Shown: positions 57,617 through 64,000 of the stretch, piece by piece | Numbering within the stretch: position 1 is the stretch's first letter | Layout: the number at the start of each line of letters is the position of its first letter | Origin: Thermoleophilaceae bacterium | Lineage (GTDB): Bacteria; Actinomycetota; Thermoleophilia; Solirubrobacterales; Thermoleophilaceae | DNA: 64,000 bases | Reading direction: 5' to 3' | Assembly (NCBI GenBank): GCA_030446485.1 | Contig: JAUJNF010000001.1 | Location: forward strand, 477,964 to 541,963 | Program-made: the position numbers and the translations under genes | The notes under the pieces: generated by a model | Database searches by the model: none | Told to the model about the DNA's origin: nothing | What the model saw: only the letters and a program-made list of their open reading frames with translations

Positions 57617-58177
57617 GTGCCCGAACTTTCAGCAACACTCGCCGGCGTCGCCTTCACTAGCGGGCTCGCCGCTCTCCTCGCCGCTGCCACCGGTGCGACG
57701 GTGAAGATCGCCGGCAACGAGCTAGGCGCCAACGGCGTTCGCACCCGAGTAACGACGGCCCTAATAGGACTCTCTCTCGTGGGCTGGAGCGCGTGGAGCA
57801 TGCGTGAGCAGCCATTTGAGGTGTCCGCAATCGAGGGGGACCGGCTTGATCTGGTTAGCCTCGATCGCAAGAGTTGCCGAGCCGTGGTGGAGGTGGCCGT
57901 TTTCGTCCGCTTCCGCCGTGCGCCGGGCACCGTCCGTTACGAGGTCAGATTCGGACCAGAGATCCCGGTCAGAACCTTCAGCCAGAAGCTGAAGCACTCT
58001 GGCTCCGGGGCCGACCTGCTCGGACCGAAGCGCATTCGGCTGCCCGCGAACCGCCCGAAGATTCCTTTGAGACCCGAAGTCGTCATCGTCTCACCGAACC
58101 TGGTGCGCACGCGGGATATCAATCTCGGCGGTCCACCGGCGCTCGGTGACGCAGTCCGGAAGTGCCGGCTCACATAG
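57617..58177 (+). CDS. hypothetical membrane protein
   Basis: 186-aa ORF, two N-terminal hydrophobic segments. Confidence 0.55.
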   Translation: MPELSATLAGVAFTSGLAALLAAATGATVKIAGNELGANGVRTRVTTALIGLSLVGWSAWSMREQPFEVSAIEGDRLDLVSLDRKSCRAVVEVAVFVRFRRAPGTVRYEVRFGPEIPVRTFSQKLKHSGSGADLLGPKRIRLPANRPKIPLRPEVVIVSPNLVRTRDINLGGPPALGDAVRKCRLT

Positions 58178-58294
58178 GGCGATTCGTCCTGGACGCGCGA
58201 ACTCACGCGTGCATGTGCAGGCGAGCGTGCTTCGAGCCGGCGCGGCGAACGGATCCGGGCAGACGAGCCCCCGGCGCCGCCGTCGGGTCGACAG

Positions 58295-59046
58295 TCAGCG
58301 GTCGCGCCAATCCTCGATGCCGAGGCGGACGTGCCCCGCTTCGAGCCGGGTCGCGTCGCTGTCGATCGCGGCCGCGGCCGCGACCTCAAGGGCGGCCAGG
58401 ACGTGGCGGACGCTGCCGTCCTTCTCGTCGTAGAACGCGGCGAGGGCGGATAGCACCTCGTCTCCGATAAGGTCCTCAACGCGCACGCCAATGTCGTAGA
58501 AGTCGAGCCGGTGCGCGAGGATGGCTCGCAGCCCGTCAACCGTGCGAGCAGCCAGTGACGGGATGGTGGCTTCGAACAGATAAGGACGTAGCTCGGCGTA
58601 GGCATCCAGCTCGGTGAAGTGATCCTGCACGGCGATGATCGTCGGCGTCTCGATCTCGCGTACGAGCAGCTTGAGGCTGTTGGTGAAGAAGCGGTCGCGC
58701 GTGGCGTCGTCGACGCCGGTTCCGAGCGCGGCCTCGGTGTCCTCCAGGACGAGTACGGGGACGCGCTTGTAGTGATTGAAGATCGCGAGCAGGCGGTCGA
58801 GGCCGTAAAGGCGGTCGGCGGGCTGTCTGCCCCGGCTGTACTCGATCTCCAGCGACTCGAGCTGGGCGGACACCTCAATCGGAACGGGGCCGCCGCCGAG
58901 CCTTGCCCCACCGCTGGTGCGACCCGGCCGACGGTCTCGTCATCCGCGCGGGCGCTCTCGATCGCCTCGCGTTGGTCGCCGCTGACGGCGACCTCGTTCG
59001 CCTTCGCGGCCTCGAGGGCGGCGCCGAGCGCCACGCTGCCGAGCAC
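58295..59046 (-). pseudogene. AAA-like ATPase C-terminal region, N-terminus missing/frameshifted
   Basis: LDRLLAIFNHYKRVPVLVLEDTEAALGTG...DRFFTNSLKLLVREIETPTIIAV; no Walker A upstream. Confidence 0.5.
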
Positions 59047-59315
59047 GGCCTAGAGGCGCCCGGCCTCCCGGAACCGCTAGCGTTCGGGGCGAAGGCAGAG
59101 CGGGCCTCGGCTCGTTCGCTACGGAGGGGCGCCACAGCGTCCAAGCCCCCAAACCACCGGACTCGCGACCGGCCTCCGCAGCCCCGGCCAAGCCGCCACA
59201 TATTCGCGGCTAGTCGCTCCATACGAACCCTAGAAACCGAAAGCTCCGGGCAGCCCGCGCCCCGGCGGCTCAGGTGGGCGCGGGCGTCAAGCAGGGTTCG
59301 TGAAGGAGCAATCGA

Positions 59316-59525
59316 GTGCCGAAGATGATCGACAGAGCCACCGGGGAGCGGTTGCTCACCCCGGCAGAAGTTGCCGACCAATGCCGGGCGACGCCGCGCC
59401 AAGTTCGGCGCTGGCTCGACGAACGCCGCCTTGCCTTCGTCGAACTCCCGCGCGGGCGGCGCGTCCCTGAGAGCGCCTTGCACGCCTTTCTCGCTAGGCG
59501 CACGGTCGAGGCGGAGGACCGATGA
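59316..59525 (+). CDS. excisionase-like helix-turn-helix protein
   Basis: LLTPAEVADQCRATPRQVRRWLDERRLAFVELPRGRRVPESALHAFLARR. Confidence 0.75.
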   Translation: MPKMIDRATGERLLTPAEVADQCRATPRQVRRWLDERRLAFVELPRGRRVPESALHAFLARRTVEAEDR

Positions 59526-59895
59526 AGAAGAAGGGGCCGGGGCCGGGGCGCCACCCGAACAGCCTCGCGAACCTGCGGCCGGCGCCGCCCGCGCCCATGG
59601 GGAACAAGAGGGTCTTCAAACACGGCGCGCACGCCCAGCGTGAAAAGACGAGAGCGCTTGAGGCGTTCGAGCGGAAGGCCCGCACGGATATCGCCGCCGC
59701 GCTCGCGGCGAGCGCGCCCGTGCGCGAGGACGGCGAACTGCCCGCCGCCGACGAAGCGGCCGTCGAGCTGGCGGCACGGCAACTCGCGCGCGTGCGCAGC
59801 ATGGATGAATACGTGACCCAACACGGCTGCCTCGACGACGACGGGAAACCGCGCCCGGCGCTCGACCTGCTGGAGCGCGCGACCAAGAACGCGCC
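59522..59895 (+). pseudogene. phage terminase small-subunit-like protein, 3' end lost
   Basis: PGRHPNSLANLRPAPPAPMGNKRVFKHGAHA...LDLLERATKNA; ATGA overlap with the upstream HTH; ORF then runs antisense through another gene. Confidence 0.6.
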
Positions 59896-59899
59896 GAGC

Positions 59900-60054
59900 A
59901 GCGACCACGCGGTCGCACCCCACGGCTCGTCGATCGTCCAGCCGCGCAGCCGGGCGCGGGTCAGCACGGCGGCGGCGAACAAGCCGCCCAGTCCGGCGCC
60001 GTGCAGCACGGCGCCCAGCAGGGGCGAGGAGGTGATGAGGAAGGTCGAGGTCAT
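59900..60054 (-). pseudogene. membrane protein fragment
   Basis: MTSTFLITSSPLLGAVLHGAGLGGLFAAAVLTRARLRGWTIDEPWGATAWSLLGAFLV, cut at about 59895. Confidence 0.45.
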
Positions 60055-60089
60055 GCGCCGCCCCCGCCAGCCCCGGCTGGCACCATCGC

Positions 60090-60235
60090 AAGCAGCAACC
60101 ACGACCGACCGACAGGTGGCGCAACACGCTCGCGACAACGTCTTCGACGATCGCTACGGTCGCCGGGTCCTTGAGCCTGTAGAAGGCGTTCCCGCCTTCC
60201 TTGCGCGTGCCGACGACGCCCGCGTGAGTGAGATG
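60090..60235 (-). pseudogene. ArsR-like regulator C-terminal fragment
   Basis: LTHAGVVGTRKEGGNAFYRLKDPATVAIVEDVVASVLRHLSV. Confidence 0.5.
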
Positions 60236-60340
60236 TACACGTCAGCGCGCTTGTGCCGCTGTACTTGTGCGTGCGTGCGCTCTACTGGTTGTCCGCTGCC
60301 GCCTCGCTGGTTGATGGTGAGCCTTCTGGGCCATGTCGGG

Positions 60341-61126
60341 TTAGACCGACTGTTGCGAGCCGGTCTCCTGATGGGAGGGCGCCCGCTCGTTGTGATCGGT
60401 CTCGACCTCGATGTCGTCGATGTCCAGCGCGACGAGGGTCGGATGGCGGAGAGATCGGCCGCGGGGCCCGCGTACGTGGACTCGCCGGCGAGCAGCGAAG
60501 ACGAGTCGGTCGATGCGTTGGTGATCGCTGCTGTAGTGGGCGGCGTGTGCCCAGCGGCTGACTGGCTGGGCGGTGTAGTCGTGGCGGCGGATGAGGCCCG
60601 CAGCATCGACGTAGAACGTCTGGCGCGGAGAGTGGGTGTGGAGGCTCGGCGGGAAGCGGACCTCGAGTCGTCGCCATTGCTCACCGGCCTCCGGCCAGGC
60701 GTGTCCCTCGGTGACCGTGACTCCTTCGGAGGTGAGCAGGATGGGCGTGGCGAGGTAGTTCCACCATGCGTATCCGGCGAAGTACGTGGCGTCTAGCGCG
60801 TCCCAGCGGAGGTTGCGACGCACGCTGCTCAGGCCGTTGAAGGCGGCGCGAGCGTTGTGTCGGCTCTCGATGAGTCTGCCACCGAGGGTCTCGATCCGGA
60901 CGTCGCCTCGATCGAACACCGCGCGATGGCCGGCTTGCGGGAAGCCGTCAATGACCGCGTGCTGGTGCGCTGGCTGAACCCGCACTGTCCCGTTGGCCAT
61001 GCGGTTCCCCGGGAATCGCGAGCGCAGCAGCCCGCTGAAGGTGCCGCGGGCAGTGATCGCGGTGACGTCACGCCACGATTCAAGGCCGCCGTGGGCGGCG
61101 AGGGCCTCATCGAGAAGCGCGCTCAC
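60341..61126 (-). CDS. conserved hypothetical protein
   Basis: 261-aa ORF MSALLDEALAAHGGLESWRDVTAI...; start overlaps the HxlR gene end. Confidence 0.7.
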   Translation of the reverse strand: MSALLDEALAAHGGLESWRDVTAITARGTFSGLLRSRFPGNRMANGTVRVQPAHQHAVIDGFPQAGHRAVFDRGDVRIETLGGRLIESRHNARAAFNGLSSVRRNLRWDALDATYFAGYAWWNYLATPILLTSEGVTVTEGHAWPEAGEQWRRLEVRFPPSLHTHSPRQTFYVDAAGLIRRHDYTAQPVSRWAHAAHYSSDHQRIDRLVFAARRRVHVRGPRGRSLRHPTLVALDIDDIEVETDHNERAPSHQETGSQQSV

Positions 61127-61752
61127 GCGGGCGTATCCGCGAAGACTGCGCTGAGGACGCCCGGGTCACCTTGGACGCGGGCGACGGGTAGAGCTTGCTC
61201 GAGGGTGAGCGCGCCTGCGGCGAGGCCGAGGACGATCTCTGGCGGTGCGGTCAGGACCGTGTCGGGGCGCTGGTCGGGTTCGGCGGTGACGTGGGGGCCG
61301 TCCTTGTCGATCCGCAGGGTCACGAAGAGTCCGGGGAGGTCGATCCCGACCTCAGCCGGACGTCGCGCTGTCCGCCTGTGAAGCAACGCGGGGAGCGCGA
61401 CGGCCAGCCAGCGCGGCGAGAAGGTGTCAGGGCCTGGGCCGCTGATCATCAGCGGGGTGCTCCAGCGGACGAGCGACTCCACAGGCTCTCGCAGCTGAGC
61501 GCCCCAGGGGGTCAGGGCGTAGACGACACCTCCCGGCTCGCCCAATCGCCGCTCGATCACACCGGAGGCCTCCAGGCTGCGCAGCCGGTCGGCCAGCAGA
61601 TTGGTCGCTATCCCGTCGAGCGTCGCCTTGAGTTCGCTGTAGCGCAGCGGGCCGAGCAGCAACTCGCGAACGATGAGCAGGCTCCAGCGATCGCCGATCG
61701 TGTCCAACGAGCGCGCAAGCCCGCAGTACTGCCCGTAAGAACGAGACGCCAT
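61123..61752 (-). CDS. HxlR family transcriptional regulator with C-terminal extension
   Basis: CGLARSLDTIGDRWSLLIVRELLLGPLRYSELKATLDGIATNLLADRLRSLEASGVIERR. Confidence 0.9.
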   Translation of the reverse strand: MASRSYGQYCGLARSLDTIGDRWSLLIVRELLLGPLRYSELKATLDGIATNLLADRLRSLEASGVIERRLGEPGGVVYALTPWGAQLREPVESLVRWSTPLMISGPGPDTFSPRWLAVALPALLHRRTARRPAEVGIDLPGLFVTLRIDKDGPHVTAEPDQRPDTVLTAPPEIVLGLAAGALTLEQALPVARVQGDPGVLSAVFADTPA

Positions 61753-61826
61753 AACTTGACTATCTCACGTCTGCTTGATTTTCTCTAGTGCCACGCACCC
61801 CGCACCCCCTTCCTCGAAAGGTCTCG

Positions 61827-62342
61827 ATGTCCGTCACCGTTCCCGCCGCTCCTTCCTTCTCGCCCGTCTCAGCCGCGATCGCGACCTATCGCGCCGCCGG
61901 TGAACGCGGTGACGCCGATGCCATCAGCGCGCTGCTAGCGCCTGACGTGGCGCTGCACTCGCCGCTCACCGCGCGCGTGCGCTTCGCGGGCAGGGACGAG
62001 GTCACAGCCATGCACCGCGACATCTTCGCCGTGCTCGAGGAGCTTGAGACCAGCGAACCGCTGGCCCTTGACGACACGCGATCGTTCACGTTTCGTGCGC
62101 GCGTGCGCGGCGTGGAGCTCAACGCCATGGTCCTCGCGGAGTTCAACGAGGACGGGCAGATCGCTGACCTGACGATCTTCGGCCGGCCGCTCCCGGCCGT
62201 CGCGACGCTGTTCGCCGCGCTCCCCCCGCGCGTATCGGCCAGGCGCCGCGGACGAATGACGGGCGCGCTCGTCGCACTGGTCGCCCGACCGATCGCGTTC
62301 GTCGTGCGCACCGCCGACCGCCTGGCGCCGCGGTTCCTGTAG
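61827..62342 (+). CDS. NTF2/SnoaL-like protein
   Basis: YRAAGERGDADAISALLAPDVALHSPLTARVRFAGRDEVTAMHRDI. Confidence 0.75.
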   Translation: MSVTVPAAPSFSPVSAAIATYRAAGERGDADAISALLAPDVALHSPLTARVRFAGRDEVTAMHRDIFAVLEELETSEPLALDDTRSFTFRARVRGVELNAMVLAEFNEDGQIADLTIFGRPLPAVATLFAALPPRVSARRRGRMTGALVALVARPIAFVVRTADRLAPRFL

Positions 62343-62347
62343 TCGTC

Positions 62348-63244
62348 GTGACTGACGCGAGCAGGCCCGCCTGGGTCGACGACGAGCTGTTCCCTTTCAA
62401 GAGCCGCTTCGCAGAGCTGGACGGCAACGTCGTGCACTACGTCGACGAGGGCTCGGGGCCGATCCTGCTGATGCTGCACGGCAATCCGGTCTGGTCCTTC
62501 GTGTACCGCGAGGTGATCGCCGCCCTGCGAAACCGGTTCCGGTGCATCGCCCTGGACTTTCCGGGGTTCGGCCTGTCCACCGGCGCCTCCGGCTATCGGT
62601 ACCTGGCCCAGGACCACGCCGACCTGCTCGTGTCCTTCCTCGACCACCTGGACCTGTCTCAACTAACCCTGGTCGGCCACAACTGGGGCGGCCCGTTCGG
62701 CCTGTACGCCGCCCAGCAACGGCCGGAGAAGTTCGAACGCCTCATCCTGGCTAACACCTGGGCATGGCCGCTGAACGGCGACCTGACCAGCGAAGTGTTC
62801 TCCCGCGGCATGGGGGGACCGGTCGGACGCGCGCTGATCAGGCAGTTCAACCCGCTCGTCAACTACTTCATCCCCTCAGCGCACAAGCGCCGGAAGCTAT
62901 CCGAGGCCGAGAAGGCGCACTATCGCGAGGCAATGCCCACGCCAGGACGTCGCCACGCCGGCGCTGTCCTTCCCGGCGAACTCGTCGGCGCTCGCGAGTT
63001 CTTCACCAATCTCGCCGACCAGCTCAGCACAGTCGAGAACTTGCCGACGCTGATCCTCTGGGCCGACGCGGATCCGATCTTCAACGACAAGTACCGTGAG
63101 CGCTGCGAAGCGACCTTCCCCAACCACACCACGACAGTGCTCCACGGAGTCGGCCACTTCCTGCAATCCGACGCACCAGCGGAGTTCAGCCAAGCCATCG
63201 AGACGTGGTGGGCCGGACTGGCCGGTGATGGCGGCCCGACCTGA
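62348..63244 (+). CDS. haloalkane-dehalogenase-like alpha/beta hydrolase with Asn at the nucleophile position
   Basis: LHGNPVWSFVYREVI, LDFPGFGLS, LTLVGHNWGGPFG, GVGHFLQSDAP. Confidence 0.85.
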   Translation: MTDASRPAWVDDELFPFKSRFAELDGNVVHYVDEGSGPILLMLHGNPVWSFVYREVIAALRNRFRCIALDFPGFGLSTGASGYRYLAQDHADLLVSFLDHLDLSQLTLVGHNWGGPFGLYAAQQRPEKFERLILANTWAWPLNGDLTSEVFSRGMGGPVGRALIRQFNPLVNYFIPSAHKRRKLSEAEKAHYREAMPTPGRRHAGAVLPGELVGAREFFTNLADQLSTVENLPTLILWADADPIFNDKYRERCEATFPNHTTTVLHGVGHFLQSDAPAEFSQAIETWWAGLAGDGGPT

Positions 63245-63256
63245 ACAGGCCTCCCC

Positions 63257-63345
63257 CCGCCCACCACCGTCGTCATCGGAGGCGCCGGCCACTTCGCGTA
63301 GTCCGACGCCCCAGGCGCGTTCGCGGCAGCGATCCGCGACTGGCC
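63257..63345 (+). pseudogene. C-terminal scrap of a second related alpha/beta hydrolase
   Basis: PTTVVIGGAGHFA*SDAPGAFAAAIRDW, in-frame TAG at 63299-63301; parallels GVGHFLQSDAPAEFSQAIETWW. Confidence 0.65.
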
Positions 63346-63820
63346 GCCTTCAGAGGCCACGACGGCCTCAGCTTCCGGAACGAATTTACTTCGGGATCTG
63401 GCGCCACGAACATCGCGTCGAGATCGCTCGGCGGCGGGGCTGCGACCAACAGAGTGCTGGGCGGGAGTCGGGAGGTTGTGCGCCCGTCCGGATGCGCGAT
63501 GAAAGGAAACCTGGGCTGGTTCTGCGAGCTTCCGGCCGGAACGATGAGTCCGCTTGCCAGCTGCACCATCTTTGGGAGATCCGGTGTTCCATCTCGGTCC
63601 GCCATTCAGTCAGATTTGGCCCACGAGGCCGACAGACGCTGGTCGGTGCTCGGGGAGTTGCGTGTCCGCGATCGTGAACACTTCCGCTTTGGACAAGCCC
63701 GGCGCCGCATCGACCACGACTTTGGCCGCTGCGGAGTCCTCAGCGTCCTGACTCTCGATCCGACGATGGTCAGCCGCGGTACCGATCCAAACTACGACGG
63801 CGAAGGGGAACATCATAAAA

Positions 63821-64000
63821 GCCGATTCGACCGAGGCGGTCTTCCGCTACGACTTCAACTCACCGTACGCGTACCTCGCCGCGGAACGCATTGACGAAGT
63901 GGTCGGACCCGACGTGCGGTGGCAGCCGATCGCCTTCGCCTTCCTCTTGAGGGCTCAGAAGCGAGTCCCGTGGTCGCTCCGCTCCGAGCGCGCCGACGGC
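63821..64000 (+). CDS. DsbA-like/2-hydroxychromene-2-carboxylate isomerase-type protein, runs off the window
   Basis: FRYDFNSPYAYLAAERIDEVVGPDVRWQPIAFAFLLRAQ; no clear start codon. Confidence 0.5.

Noticed and set aside
59895-60796. C-terminal two-thirds of the 424-aa ORF starting with the terminase-like domain
   Set aside because: It is antisense to membrane-protein, ArsR-like and 60341-61126 coding sequence; the chimeric ORF is not credible as one protein.

Overview
64-kb window of high-GC DNA, probably from an actinobacterium. A Thermoleophilia/Solirubrobacterales-like origin is a guess from gene content, not tested. Roughly 0-39 kb is dense, mostly intact coding sequence: aldehyde dehydrogenase, rhomboid protease, Tim44-like protein, large secreted hydrolase, cyclase, two tRNA-Ser genes, TadA, subtilase, UspA, a formate dehydrogenase/formate channel cluster, mannitol dehydrogenase, HAD, MsrA, BVMO/SDR pair, esterase, Rieske protein and ferritin-like proteins. 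Roughly 39-64 kb is accessory-like: truncated genes, single-nucleotide frameshifts, duplicated gene ends, a tRNA-Arg 3'-half, and excisionase-like and terminase-small-subunit-like genes. Best-supported observations: (1) fdhA is split in the ORF track only because it has an in-frame TGA (24208-24210) followed by a textbook bacterial SECIS hairpin with a GGTCT loop, so it is a selenocysteine formate dehydrogenase; (2) an old, scrambled ~1-kb tandem duplication joins the 3' ends of the aldehyde dehydrogenase, a small ORF and a rhomboid gene; (3) a LysR-3'/chlorite-dismutase-3' junction occurs three times between 51.9 and 55.1 kb, next to an intact chlorite dismutase-like gene that keeps the proximal His/distal Arg spacing; (4) two tRNA 3'-halves (Val at the left edge, Arg at 56.04 kb) lack 5'-halves and look like att scars; (5) a Tat-type PhoD-like phosphatase ends in an LPFTG sorting signal. 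No convincing CRISPR array or rRNA was found. All family calls come from reading motifs; no database search was run.
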